Shown: positions 11,801-25,700, counted from the stretch's first letter. The stretch is 64,000 bases of DNA from Echinococcus granulosus (GCF_000524195.1 NW_020170459.1:318643-382642); one strand, 5' to 3'. A program made the numbers and translations. The notes: generated by a model from the letters alone, not told the origin.

Positions 11801-14800
11801 TTAACATGATCACTTTGGAATAATCAAACTAAACAGGGCTGCGTAGAAGGCTTATTTTGCTTAGGAAACACCTTTTGTAGATCTGAAGAACATTCTAGTG
11901 CGTCAGAACTGCATCCATTTTATGGCGTAGGACTTGAAGCTGGTGTCTTGGCGAGCCAAACTGCACTAAAGCGTTGAGCTGATTTGAAATGAACATCACC
12001 GATCAGCAGCGATCGTTTGCCGATGAAGGCCTGGATTTTATGGAGGTTAGTGTTGGAACAAATGAAAGGAGAAGTGCCTCAACAATGGCCACAGGCTCTT
12101 CTCTTCTTAAATACATTCAGAAAAGTCTAACAATCACCCTGGCTGGTGGTTAAAGCCTTACACTTGGGTGAAAAGAGGGCTGAGGAAATCTACTTTAACC
12201 CTAGAATGCTCTTAAATGCTGGCTCAAAGTGTATACCATTCAAAGGCTACCAAACACATCGGTAAATACGTCACCACTTTCCCCTTGTCTCTTTCAGAGT
12301 GCCATTCTCGTGTGGATGGAGTTCATCTCTCAGTTCTATCGCAGCGTTCCACCCGCGGTGACGTGGATCCGCCATCTCACCGACGGCCTCACTCGCTCAC
12401 TCGGTTTTCGAATCGTCTTCTGCCTTCTCTACATTCTTCTCAAGGTGCGGTTCTGTTAGCTACCTAGGTAGATCAAAAGAGCCTGTGTTTGCCATTGGCG
12501 ATTCGTAAGCAGCTCTGTAAACATCCAATCAACTCCTCCGGATCCTATTCTTGCGGTTCTTAGTTGATTGTAGTTTTTCTCTGCTTTACAGTTTTTTTTG
12601 GTTGAAAAAGGATTTTTCTCTAATGAAATCGGGAATAAGTTGCGCCATTTCTGGTTAAGATGAACTAGAACAACAAACTTTGTTGTATGAAACTGTGAAT
12701 TACAGAAAAAGCAAAAGCCAACACTCTTGTTTATAGCCTGATTCCACACCTTGCACGAGGCACTTGTTCGTGGACTTTGCAGGTAGATGTTTGATTCGAC
12801 AACTGAAAAGCGGCCGTGCAACTCTTGACAGAATCGTTAAGTGAAACAGCATTGACAAGCACCCGTTGTTGTTTTCATACAGGTCATGCCACTTTCATAC
12901 GCTAGAATAGAAACAACTTTTCCAAAAGCGATGCAGTCTTTTGATAATATTGTAGCAAATACGACAGGCAAAGGAACTCATGGGTGGCGATAATTATTGC
13001 TACACGGAACGTCTGAGCTGAATAGGGGTTTTTAAGTGTGTGTTGAAAAGTAGGGAGTTTCATGATCATTGGTGAATCCACACACCTCGACTGCTTTGGT
13101 GCTCATTTTAAAACCAGGGTGAAATGACACACCCAGGAAGTTTTGACCTTCTCGAAAGGCTTTTTCAAGATTGGTTAAAAGCGGCAATGCTTGTGAATGA
13201 CTATGTTTACCGTTTCCACTGAGGGGCGGCACGGGAATGACTACTACCGTGGTGGGCTGAGAATCGGCACGGCTGGAATCATCACTGAGGGATGTATGGC
13301 CGTCTTTGTGAAGTTTACGCCATTCAAATGGCCTGCTTCTGAGCGACTAAGTGTCCTATCACCGCATTGTGCTTGAAGTCATCCATTGAAAGATATTCTC
13401 AGGTCCACCGTGCACACCATTCTATGGACGCATGCACTACCGTTGCCGTCTTGGTTAGGGGTGTCCCGAGGGGCAAACTACTTCTGTGAGGACGCATTTG
13501 GTACTTACCAATACCGTGTGTAGCGTTCCATTTTGCGCCTTTTCATCTCACTCCACTTATTTGATTCTGTACAAATGTAATCACAGCTCTGCAACTAATT
13601 CTTACATGGATAAACAAAGTGTACACAGCGAACTGGCTCGGAGATATGACATTGCAACTAGTGACTGAAGAATGAAAAAACTTAAAGTGCAATGCTTGAC
13701 ACAGTCGTTGAAATGAACAGGGCTGAAAAGCTCTTTAATAGATTGGCGGTACTATTTTTCGAGGTGATGAAAGTGGATAGACAGAGCAACTACTTTAACA
13801 GCTGTTTTCATCAATGAGTGAGATTTTCCCCACTTCTGCAACCGCTTTTACGGATGGAACATTTTATACCTGCTGTTCCTTCTGGAACTGCATGAATTTT
13901 TGTTGTTTCCCCGACTCGTTTCTAAGTACAGAACAGTCAAATCCGGCAGCGAACCTAAAATAGTTTTCCGAAAATAAACTTTTAGCCTAGCACAAGAAAG
14001 AACGGTGATTATATTCGAAGCAATCGCAATCAAGCAGTGCAAAATTTGGTGCACTTAGTTATGTTTTTTTTTTCAGCTTGTTGCCTTGGCGACAGTAATC
14101 TCCTCCATCTGGCCAATCTTCAAACCAAATGCATTCGCACTGGTACCTTTTAAACTGCTTACAAGTGGTTATAAGCTGCTGTGGTTGTTGTTGTTACTAT
14201 TCATTTTCTTCGTCACTTACAGCCCTATCAAACTAATGTGGTGAGCTCGTTGGAGGACCAGGAGTTGTGCAACCTCTGCTTAGAGAAGCGCAGCAGGGAT
14301 GTCGCTATTTTGGGATGCAATGTGAGTTCTTGGTGCTTTGTGGAACAATAGAGGCAGATGTTCAACTACGTGACGGCTTGAAGGCGTAACATGTGTGGTG
14401 GTATTTGTGCCTCAGGGATGGTGACTGTTTGAACCCCTACCACAGGTTGGATTCTTCGGTCTAATTCGACCAATATTCACCTGAATGCAACATGCCCTCT
14501 AGTGCAAGTGGACCCCAGGAGTCGAACACTTCACACACCGTGGAAGGCGATTCAGATGGGGGCAGATCTTTAGGCGGATTGGATTACGATGCTGAAGTAG
14601 CTTCCTCTTTGACTACTGTAGCCAATATAGGCCAAGACAGGCATGGATTATATGCCTGGTTGATTCAAATGATGCGTCATTATTGTCATGGTAATCATGC
14701 AAAGCCTTGCTGTTGCTGCTGCTGAGCTAGTTGTAGTTTGAGATAGTTGTGCCTACCGCTGTCACTAAGACTAGTCATTGTTTAACTTGGTCCCAGTTCT

Positions 14801-17800
14801 CGTGTATACAACGTGTCAACTCTAATAGCAGTGCATACATGATTGGCATCATGTACATGCAGCGCGTTTTCCTTCTCAAATCCTTCTTGCTCTGAGGATA
14901 GCTACTTTTTCCTAGACTTTGCACAAAATGCTTTTAAGCAGAGCCTATCTTTTATGATCTGTGGTGGCTGATTTGCCTCCGAGACTCTGATAGCGAGCGC
15001 CAATGGCGAGGTGGATGGTTGTGCTCACCATCAAACCATCGACATGCCTACAGTGGACAAGAGTAAAGAGCCTAAGTGAAAAGTCGCCTTGGTGGGGGCT
15101 GTCAAAATAAGTAATTATATGACCCCCCTATCTCCCGGGTCTACCAGGTGTTCAAAAAGTAGCCGAAATGGGGTGAGTGAGTTGGCAGCAATCTGTAAAT
15201 TTGTGTCAAGTTGGTTTGTGAGTACACATTGTCATTCACATCCATTTCCTGACGGGAGGCGTTCTGGAACGGTTTCAAGGACGCCTCGAGGCTATCTTCT
15301 ATGAAGCCGGAGAGTCATGAATCCACCTCTTTTGCATTAGTTTTAAATCCTCTAACTATGGTTGAGACTCATTTGTACCACACAATCACACTCAGTTAGG
15401 AGTGGGTGGGTTTAATGGGGTTTGAAACTGAAAATGACTGTGTCACGTAGAGGGAAGAGCTAGATACTTTTCTTCCTCTAGAAAACTTCAATTTTTCAAA
15501 TCTCTATGTATTATCTCTATTTTTCAAGCCGATTTACTTGATATATCTCAAGAAGAAACACTTTCTGGCAGAATGTAAGAATTGTCGATGAATTTGGTAG
15601 TTTGTAATGTGTGTTACATTCTGCATGTGAAATCGTAGCTTTCTTGTGAGATCCACGAAGTTTTTTAACTTCATGTTAGTTGTAGATTAAGTATGGCGAC
15701 CTTTAAATAAAAAGTAGGATGAAACCACAAGGTAACTTTCTCTGGATACGCAGCTTTGGGGCCGACATTTTTTTAAAAACTAATCTGACGGAAATCTCAA
15801 AAATATTACAGCAGTGGTTAAGCAGAGGAAACGACTGCTTTCCTATTCTTTCCCAAAAGTACTGCTATTAACAATTTCAGCGGGTTGAAAAGACGCTTAA
15901 CGCGATTCGAATGAAGTTGGTAATTTTACATTCCCTGCCAAGAAAGAGATTTCCTTTTAAGAGAGCATCGTCGATCACAACATAGGTGTTTCAAGTGTGG
16001 CGAAAATTACATAGGCCCAATTTTCACTCATATTTTAAGGAAATATCATTTTTGATTACAAACACGATTGCAGGACCCTTTTCAGTCTGGTGTGGCTAGA
16101 CCTCAGCGATGGTGGTACAGGGTCCCGCTTATGCCACCTAGGACTACTAATCTCCCAGCCTTCTGTCAGACTCGCGTGCCCTATCACGTCTTTAGGGGTA
16201 GCCGGCGCTAGGAAGGTTAAATTAACGACCCTTTCTAACCGTCCATTTGGTCTGCTCCTCTATGAACTAAGCGGACGCGCATTCACAAGCTGCAGGTCCT
16301 GGGTTGCCTCTCAATAACCCATGAGCAGCATTGCTATCATTGACACGGGTAAGTGGCATACAGGTGGGAGCACGAGGGACTGCATAATTAAAGCGGACAT
16401 CACCAACCTCAACGCGATTCCATTGGGCGTTGTTTGGTGTACTTTTCCTCTTTAACTGGGCTACCCTCAATACATTTTTGAGGACAAAACTTAGCAATGC
16501 TTGCAGTACTTCAAGCGGTTTCACGCCAAGTGACCTGCTTAACAGTGTGTTTCCACTACTGTTCCACGTCACCTTTTCACGACTGGTATATTTACTGCTT
16601 ACCAGAAAAAGAAGTAAGATCCATGCCTTGAACGTAATGTGCAACATTCTTCTCTACAAGGCTGAGAAATGCAACTCCCAACTACTCGATTATCTAAGCT
16701 TCTTGGTTAAGGGGAAAGAGACGAGGCCGATCTTAACGCTTCATTGAATAAAAGAAATCCCCAGTGAGTCCCTTAAACTGTTTCGCACAAGTGACTCCCT
16801 TAATAGACTGACAGCAAAGAAGTAATTTTGATTGATCAGACGCCAGAATGCTGCTGCAATTCCGATCGACATAGTTACCAAAGACTTGTTGACCTGAAGA
16901 TGTGATGGGATCCACATCCGGAGTTTTGTACTTTCTTACAGATTTATGTAGTTTGTATTACTTTTTTGCTTAACAAGGCCAAGGAATGGAATTAGTGCCT
17001 GTCAGCCAACGGCAATTTACTCCAAGCTACGACATTTACAAATTGATAAGGGACAAGATTGAAGGGAACAGCACTCAGCAAATCCTGATACTTCATGGGG
17101 CGATTTTATCTGCATCACGTGGATAAGATGGCTCCGTAGAGGCAGATAACGAAACTCCAGCTCTGGTAATTGCGTTTACTCAAGGAGTGTTGTGGTAAGG
17201 TGGTCAGGGTGGCACAACTGCACATCAAGGCTGTGCAGAAACACACACGCTTACTTGCATTACGACGACGATTTGCATGTGATGACACGAATCATGGTGA
17301 CATGTAGGCGGTATCAGATACCACAGCTTAGGTAGGCTAGATGATACACAATGCCTGATTTTTGTTATGTCTCATAAACTGGTGGTGTCGTACACGCCTA
17401 GATAACCACGACGCTTTCGTCGTGTCAAAAACAGTGAATTGTTTGTGTGGGATGGCGACAGAGGAGTCGGGAGAGAGACAGCGAAATCGTAGTTTAAACT
17501 TGGGAAGATACAGCGAGTAATAAGTTTTTCCATGCCTATTTGTAGCTTGTGTTTGAAGAAGTGCTGCGCGAGGCTGTCGTTTATATTAGGAGGCGTCATA
17601 GATTATTTATACATTTCATCTAATTCATCCACTGAACATGAATGAACAGGCCACTTGAAGCTATAATGGTTAATGTCAGTGCAGCGCCAGATCGCTGGAC
17701 AGACATACGGTATCTGAGCTTAGACACTTTTCTCTATTTTGGCCGGTGGGATGAAAAGAATACAGTGAATTTATCATGCGGCAAATTGATGACCTGACGT

Positions 17801-19713
17801 AGTTTGTCCGTACAGTGTAGAAATGGAAGACCGTTTTGGTTTGTGCTACGGAGTAGAGCCAGTTTTCAAGCGTGATAAATTATTTTTTAACTCCCTCGAT
17901 GTTATTTGAATGGTAAAGACAATACTTCGGGCAGTTCAAGATGAATGCATCCGTTTTTTCCGCCTCGACCGCTTTCAGACTAGCGCCGTTCGCTAGCCAC
18001 ATCCCACCGTCCAACACTTTGACGAGGCAGAATCAGATTGGCACCTGCAAATTTTAAAACTAAGTTCTGCGCCTTCTGTTTTCTTCTTAAATTGGATGAC
18101 ATTTCAAAAGGCTGACTTGATTTTATAAAGCCATGATATAATGCTGGCGCAGTACTGAACGTTCAAATCAGCATCGCCCACTTTTCGTGGTACATATCTG
18201 TTCGCGCACTGTTTTGCCATAAAACTTACCCATTGTATTGCTGTGCTAAAGAATCTACCATCAAGACAGAATGATGAGAAGTAGTGATTTAGTCATCCGT
18301 TGCACCATGATAAAAAAGGGCAGAAACGTGGGGGCGACTGCTTCTTCTCTGATACTCCTTCATCTGACTGGAGCAATTTCCAAGATTATTGGCCTCGACG
18401 ATTTATTCTCTTGAAATAGAAACCACACTAAACTATGCTTTCGTCTCTGTAAAGCCTAAAGGAGACACATTCATCACTTCCTCCACAGCTACTTGAACCG
18501 AAGCATCATCCACCTTGGAATCAGCCCAAGAGGTCTTTCCCAAAAGGACCCATCAAAGCCTTGGCCAAAGTATTGCGCATCCATTAATCAAACACCTAAT
18601 ACTTTGGGAGTGAAGCTGGTTGATTGAAATTTAGAGACAAACGTTGTAAGCTCACTTTTTCATACCTTCTTCTTTCCATCCACCGCAAATGATTAATTAA
18701 CAAATTCACTCGCACGTTGTGATGGATGACGCTGCTGTGGCATTAAAGTGCCATACAAATACAGTTAAATTTTCAGTTTCAGTTTGTTTTCTGGTGCTGC
18801 TCATCCATTTTGCGGAGCACTTGGAATTCTCCAGCCCACTTTGCGATTCAAGCCATACAATGCTATTTAAGTGGTAGGCACAATTCACCCAGACGCCACT
18901 TTTACCAACCAATTCGCTGTAGTTGATAATGGGGGCATTCACTACGAGCGTTGTGTATCAAATCACTCATTAGCTGCACTTCTACCAGTCGAATACGTTG
19001 AAACTAATGCTTGCCAAATTATGAAGTCGCTGGTGGTTTCAGAAGATTTGTCATATCTCCTGAAGCTGAAACAAGTGATGTTGGCCCAGCACTGTCTTAA
19101 TGAACATTTGTGTTGTTCTAACCTCCCGTCCGGATCCACTGTGTGGCTGTGTCAGTAAGAATTCCTTCTTTTCATAGCAAGACCTATCAACACTTGACAC
19201 TTGTTCAAGCTAAGCTCGGGTGTTGAATCATGAGGGGTTTGAGGTAGAGATGTCTATAACTCCACTGCCACTACTTGCGCATCATCCTCACTAACTGTTT
19301 GTTCTCGGGCTGTTCAAGTGGAAAAAGGATCAGAATCGTAAAAAATTGAACGCCCCCCATTGAATCGCTTTTTAGCCCAGTTCTTGCTGTTGGAACACCT
19401 CGGAGTCAGTGTTTACCAAGAGGGACTTTAGCTTATACTCAAAAACTTTTACAAATTCTCCCAAGCATTTTAGGGTTGATGATTAAGCGCTTTCAGGTTC
19501 ACAGTGAACTGGCATTGTGTGCAAACCAATTCAAACAATTGACTCCTAATAATGTAGCATTTTTCCTTCTTCCAACAGCACACCTTTTGTCGAAACTGCA
19601 TAGATCGGTGGTTGATACACTTCGACGAGTGCCCCTTATGCTCGCACCCCCTCGGGGGAGAATTGAGGGCCTGGCGCGACGGCTCAACCTCTGCTCTTGT
19701 CCACTTCTTCTAG
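8234..19713 (+). CDS. RNFT1/RNFT2-like multi-pass membrane RING-type E3 ubiquitin ligase (spliced gene)
   Basis: E3 ubiquitin ligase of the RNFT family; in vertebrates RNFT1 sits in the ER membrane and acts in ER-associated degradation. Proposed coding exons: 8256-8301, 8347-8595, 8639-8712, 8748-8851, 10000-10153, 12298-12444, 14077-14142, 14223-14321, 19579-19713. They join without a frame break (1074 nt, 357 residues plus stop). The protein has a His-rich segment (residues 30-42), about six hydrophobic segments, then a C-terminal C3HC4 RING with ligands C296, C299, C312, H314, C317, C320, C331 and C334. It ends in the family's conserved tail, here RAWRDGSTSALVHFF. Segment order, His-rich N-terminus and RING tail match my knowledge of RNFT1. 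The donor at 14142/14143 is the weakest junction. Start: ATG at 8256, 22 nt after an acceptor; a 5' exon or trans-spliced leader could precede it. Confidence 0.9.
10000..10153 (+). other. RNFT exon 5: conserved membrane-domain core
   Basis: It begins after a pyrimidine-rich acceptor ending at 9999, which supplies the one base needed to complete the phase-2 codon from the previous exon. It encodes LFCMPNAIPSSDWVSLLWAV and onward, a good match in my memory to the family's L-F-L-x-P ... W-x-V-G-I-T-D-F segment. It ends at gtaagt (10154), phase 0. The open frame extends upstream to 9818, but that part has no counterpart in the family and is read as intron. Confidence 0.85.
12298..12444 (+). other. 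RNFT exon 6
   Basis: 147 nt, phase 0 at both ends, flanked by ctttcag and gtgcgg. It encodes the amphipathic segment around MEFISQFYRSVPPAVTWIR, followed by a hydrophobic helix (FRIVFCLLYILLK). This corresponds to the E-E-L-x-Q-x-Y-R ... P-I-P region of RNFT proteins. Confidence 0.85.
14077..14321 (+). other. RNFT exons 7 and 8: last membrane helix and first half of the RING
   Basis: Exon 14077-14142 begins after a T-rich acceptor (tttttttcag). Exon 14223-14321 follows an acceptor at 14222 and contains CNLC (RING ligands 1-2) and GC (ligand 3). The second exon is open only if entered in phase 0. The only phase-0 GT nearby that gives a family-like length is at 14143 (gtacct), a weak donor, giving an 80-nt intron. 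Better-looking GTs at 14165 and 14168 would break the frame. Treat this junction as provisional. Exon 8 ends at gtgagt (14322). Confidence 0.7.
14322..19578 (+). other. RNFT last intron, 5.26 kb, inside the RING domain
   Basis: GT...AG intron separating RING ligand Cys3 from the ligand His. It holds no supported gene. A 77-codon ORF (14492-14725) ending in five Cys codons is present but unsupported. A GC-richer block at about 16090-16560 stands out from the AT-rich background without a recognisable function. Confidence 0.75.
19579..19713 (+). other. RNFT terminal exon: second half of the RING and stop codon
   Basis: Acceptor tcttccaacag ends at 19578. The exon opens with HTFCRNC, supplying the RING histidine and the remaining cysteines, through CPLC, then a 23-residue tail rich in family-conserved residues (RAWRDGSTSAL). 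TAG is at 19711-19713. I see no perfect AATAAA close downstream, so the polyadenylation site is not called. Confidence 0.92.
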
Positions 19714-22700
19714 CTGGTCTCCCCGCCTCTTCTCATTGCTCAATTCTCTGATCCTCTCCTCTCCTCACTACCCCACTTTTTTCTCTTATACTGTTGCCTA
19801 ATAATGCTATCAAAAGAAGGCGCCAAGCATCTGTGTTGATGGTGGTGGTGAGATCTGCATGTTTATTATTATTGCTTTGGTTGTGTACAGACTTCTGCCC
19901 TATGTTTTAGGGGTATGATGTAGAGAGTATGAAGGTCGATTTCTTACTTGAATATCTCACACCATTTACTTAACAACACTACATAATGGGATATTTTACA
20001 AGAAATTCTTTTGGGATTTGGAGCCAATTCTTTTTCCCGTGTCAAAAGTTTGTGGCAATTGATGCTTATTGCTATTTTTAGTTTCACTGAATCAGCATGT
20101 AGTTCAGTAGGGGTTCATGCCTTCCTGCGACGGTGTACTTAGTGGTCAGGTTTTCCAGGATCTCTAGTAACACCGATTATTTGAAAATTTTACTATTTTT
20201 CAACATTAATGGCCGGCCTATCGAGATTTACATTATCGCTGGTTCCATTTCGATGTGGTGAGTAATTACCACTCACTGGCATAGAGGGAGGCTATCTAGA
20301 TATGATGAAAAGTTACAATGGGTTAGAATACGTCAACTGTCTCTAGTACTCAGGGTCAACGGTGAAAAACACTTTTAGCTGAACCGAAGGTAGCAATAGG
20401 CAGCTAATTTAATCAGAACCCTTCACAAGACAGGGCTAAACGGGAAATAACCTTGGGTAAAACCGGATACGTTGAAGTAGGAAGCAAAGTTCCATGATGA
20501 TCTACCTCCATTCAAATAATTAAGGGATTATGGAGTGAATGGTGTCTGCGTGATTTCCGCAATTATTGAAAGTGATGGGGTACAGGTCTGAAGGTGGTGT
20601 CCACTTAGGAGGAAGGCAGGTCTTCTGTATGCATCTTTATTAACACGCCAAGCTCTCTGGTAATACTATTTGATTTGATGCTTCCAAAGTATTTCACAAG
20701 ATTTGTTGCTGGCCTTTGTGTTATGGGAATAACTTAGCAGACGTTTGTTGCCATATCCAGCAATGCCAGCGCAAGCCAAATGCTTTGCCGTCTAATTGAA
20801 TGACAAATTGTCTTGGAGATCAAAGGAGACCTAAGGGGCGACTAATTCTCCTCCGCAATTGGCCCCACAATTTATCCACTTTTAAGCGAAAATTGCAGTT
20901 TTGAGGTGGATGAGAAGCTGTATGGATTTCGCCTCCAACTGCGAAGAGGCTTTCTACTTAATCGAACCTACGGGATGCTCTCTGGCCTTCCTCAATGCTT
21001 TCTCTGAGTTGAGACAATTCCATTTAATACTGCAAAATTAACTAACAGCAGCTTTTTGAGTTTAAACTGTTTTAACTACCCTTACAAACGCTAGCTAATC
21101 GTTTTGGGTACTGCAGTGATCAGAATACCTAGTTATAAATAAGTCCATAAATTTTCTTCGACTGACAAAACAGTGGTAGTTGCAAGGATTCAGGAGAAAA
21201 TGGGTAATGCCTCCAAGATGTGTTTACAGAAGCTTACGAAAGCCGATTGGATATGCAGTGGTCCAATGTTTAACAGTAGGCATTTCGAAAGCGGGATAAC
21301 CGCTCCATAATGTCCTCTGGGTTGACAGATAGCTCGACTCATTAACAGAAGAGAAATGGGCTTTTGGAGTGCGAATCGACACTTAAAGCCGAGTTATGTG
21401 GTGCTCAGGTGTTGAAGAATTGCTTGCAAGGCGAGCACTGTCATTATGGTACGTGCAACGGATGAATAAGTCCATTTTGGAGCCCCATTCAGTGGAAACA
21501 CATGATGTGAGAGCGACTACGTCATTGTTGACATTTAAAATAGAAGAACAAAGTTGGAGGTTTATAACCCTTAAATGATTGGTAAAACCGCTTGCATCAC
21601 CACTGCAAAGTGTCTTTCCCATATCATGAGTGGCGATGGGGATAAGTCAGCTCAATGGATGGTGCAATCTGCAGGCACCAGCAACACAAAGAGGAAATTT
21701 CATCCTTCATAGCTCTTCACTGGGCTGTCGGCGCTACACCAATACTATGAAGCCATAAGATGCATTACATTAAGTGTAGTTGAAAATAAGAGAGTTGAGT
21801 TGGAGTGTTTTAAGTCAAATAGTTTCAATACTTGATGTTCTCTGGATCTAAAAGAATGCGTATCATTTTGACGTTTGGGTGATATGTCCATCCTAATTTG
21901 GTCGAATGCATTGCATAGTATTTCCAGGGGCTCTTTTTCTGTCAAACACCCAAAATCTTTAAAGAATTAGAAACTGATAAAATGAATGATCGTGATTTCT
22001 CCCAAAGTTTAGTTTTACCAGTGTGATAAGGGCGAACAATAGAACTTCGCTGTCTTTCCCATTTTCTTCACTAGAGTTAATGTAAACTGAGCCAAAGGTA
22101 GAGAAGGAGCAGTGTGAAGATGGGTAAACGAGAATAAGTGGAGCAAGTGGGGTCATGGGAGCCTTTCTTTCTCATTACCTGCGATTAAAGATTAAAAGGA
22201 TTGAAGTAAAACTGAATTATTGTTAACAACTACGGGAGCTGTGTGGGTGATTAGGCTAGAATTCCCACCAGAGAGAAATCTAGGCCCTGACTCCTTATAA
22301 CTCACCCCACGACACCACACCGAAATGTGGGATAAAAAAGCGCCTTTGAAAATCCCACATTAAGTTTTATTTCCTCACTGAGCAGAACGAGCTCCACGGT
22401 TTCCAATGCAATGAAGCATATCGCGAATTTTTTTTCGCAATGACATTGGAGAGCTTTAAACCCATATGCAAATAGGGTGAGGTAGTTGAACTTCAAATTC
22501 ACCCGAATGCAGAAAATGAAGTGAGCCAAAATTGGAGTCCAAAACTATTTTATCCAGGGGTGCCAATCCTTCCTCCTTATCGTAAAATTGCAGTAAAACC
22601 CACCGCAATAAAGCTAATTGAATTATTGAGGGTTAGGATTGAATACCTTTTCCTCGTTTTGGTGCAGTTGGTTTGCCTGCTTCAAGATGATGAAACACAA

Positions 22701-25700
22701 AAGTTTAGTAAACTTTACGCATGAAATAGGTGGCTGTAAAGCATTGCTGATAACTAGTAATATGTATCTGAGGGCCTGTGAATGTTTCCGTAGTGCAGCT
22801 CAACCATACCACCCTCCGGACTTGCTTGATATCTTCAAATGATCAAATTTGATGCTTGATGCTCTCTTCAACTCCATTGGAGAATTCTTGACCTTACATT
22901 GGTGTCAAATGAAGGCTGAAAGATCTAGCTCACAATTGCATCTAATCCATCGACGCTAAAACACGTCTGACTTTGCACGCTACTCAAAGATTGTCATTTA
23001 CTCGAATAATCACTAGCACCGAGGGTTTCGGAGGCTGACTTCAGTAGTTCAGATTCACCTTCAATCGCTTCTTTTCACCACTGCTGATGCTAGGTTAGCG
23101 TTGAGCTGGCTGCAATAAAACGAACCGAATGCAAGAGATATGAAACAACTTATGAGCATTCCTTCCATCCGTGTCTGCCTCATGACGAAGCAGTGGGTTT
23201 TGGTAGCCAGACTGACGAACTGATAAGGTGAATATGCGTGGCCAGCGTGACCCAGTTGCCCAGGGATTGGGAAAAGTTGCCGTCACCGAAATAACAACCA
23301 ACATCCAATCTGATGACATTTACTGGAATACCTCTGTACATTTTGGTGTACGTTTTTTACTAACTCTTACCTCGCTGTCACTGCGTAGGGAAGCTTTAAG
23401 CTTTACGAAGGAAGAAATTTTCAGACAAAGTTCAAAGCATCTTATATTAGGGGCTCTAATTTTGCCTACTCTCTCATCTAAAACAGGGAAAATCCACGTT
23501 CAGCCGTAAGGGAAGGGAGAATGCGCCTGGATGAAGTAGAGGAGAGGCAGGCATGCATTGCTCAAACTGTAAATTAATAGCTATAGTTCCTTTCTCATCA
23601 TTAAAACTTCACAATGGATATCATTACAATGGAATCAATTTTTTATCTGAAGCAAATGCAGAAGCAGTCGGGGTTTCTAATTCTTAAAGATTAGGGAATT
23701 TTAAATCATTATCCCATCACTCCACGTCAGTAGTTTAAACAAAAACAAGTCGCTTGAAAAACAAATGAAATAAACCTTCTAGAAGTGTTTAACAACCATT
23801 TGAGACACCTCAATCGCAATCACCGTGTTGTTTTACAGCACCACTTTCCAGGTATGAGGGGACGACCCAACAATGACCTCACCCCGTGATTGTTACCATT
23901 TATGCTTACAGTAGACAAGCGTATCCTACACTTGGCCTTCCATCTTAGGGTCAAATGATGAGTGGCACAAATTGTGCGCTTAGTAGTTTCTTTGCACAGT
24001 CAACCAACTTGGAGATATCAACAATCATGCCCTCCGGTTGGATAGCTCTTCAAAAGTGGCACTCCTCTGCAATAAAAACTAAAATTTAGGAAAGATGGAA
24101 ATTAGGTTTGAGATGAGTTAAAAAAATGTAAGTGCTAAAAGGCGCATAAGTTTCACCTCCATTGTGAAAACATTAAAGGGGACTGGGAAGGAGTGGCAAA
24201 ATGATGCAAAGCACGGTAGACAATCGAAGGGGGTTTGAGAGCGGTGAATTTCACAGACAACAGCAAATATCTTCAGCCTAGAGATACTTAAGAAAACCTC
24301 CTTGTGTTTTGGCAAGTTGATGACTGGCATCACCACTAAGTGTCACCGTCATAACTGATTTTGCAGCAATGGGAAAAAAGCCTACAATTACACTCAAGAC
24401 CCATGCGATATGGTGATAGCTAAAAGTGGGAGCAGATACTGAATCAGTGACTGGGATATTGAGCCCCATTCCTCGAAAGCAGGGTGCTTCTACTGTTACT
24501 TACCTTCTTAAGCTGCAACAACTGGAATCAGACAACGTTCCCTAACGTAACCGCCAATTTGACTATACCGCGAGGGTAAAGCGTGAATAAACAACCTTTT
24601 TTACTCAAATGATAGCCCACTGATTCAGCGATATTTGGAGCAATATGTCGACTCCAGCGTATCAACTGTGCGTTTCTTAAAGTATTTTCCTTCCAAAGTT
24701 TTCTTCTCCACAACGGTTACTAATGATGAGCTTGGTGTGGTAAAGCCATATCGGAACCTTAAAAGTCCCGAGTTCGTTAATTTCGTTACCATTGATAATA
24801 CTGGAAAGATTCAAAGCCCTACGTACAGTGGATGACACAGAGGTGTCAGAACTAAAATACTCTAGAAAAAAGCACTCCACACAATGCGTCAATTAGCGTT
24901 TTTCCTTTCCTAGCGTCACTGAACTGAAGCAAACATCGCCCTGATAAAACGAGTTTGATTAGAGAGGACCAAAACTGTGCAAGTCCTTTGCGCTGTGCTG
25001 CAGCCTAGATCAATAACTGTCAACAGAAAAGGAGATTTCAAGTCCACACTAGGGATCTTGTTAAGCAGGAGGGCGCTTCATGATGTTGTCATGCTTTGCA
25101 CCTTCGCTTCCACTGTTACATGCCACCCTAAGTCGCGACCATTGGGATCACGCGGTTTTCTGCCATAACAGCAAATTTGACTTTAATTTAATGTTGAGGC
25201 TTGCAGACTTGACTAATAACTCCAAACAGGAAAGGAGGAGATTTTGGGACCACGTCAGAGAGCTTGTAAATGTTTTTTGGAAATGGTTGCAGACACTGGG
25301 ATCCTCAGGATCCCTTTTTACGAAGACACACCATATGTTTGGAGTGGGAGATGGCCTCAATTCGCTCCATCTGATGTCGGTGGCTTTAGAGATGTAGGGG
25401 ACAATAGGCCCCTTGCTACCTCTTTCAAGAAGGATAAAAATAATTTAAGATTTTTTACAGTGTGAAGATTTGAAAAAAAACGGAGATCTAAATCATGATT
25501 AAACTCCGTGATACTTTTGAGGAGTGGATTAAAGGATTGACACTTTTAAATGGACTCCGAGGTTCTGCGGTAATTCCCAGCCAATTTGGATTGAATTAAC
25601 CTTAATCATACTTGCTGAAGTTGTAATGTATCACTCACTCCAAGAGCATCCGAGAGTTCTTTGAACGATACTGCATCGCTAATTGTCACGAGGCGGTGTA

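Noticed and set aside
14492..14725. 77-codon ORF in the RNFT last intron, ending in five Cys
   Set aside because: The Cys run comes from a TGC/TGT triplet stretch. There is no acceptor-supported junction from exon 8, so it is kept only as a remark under the split-RING finding.
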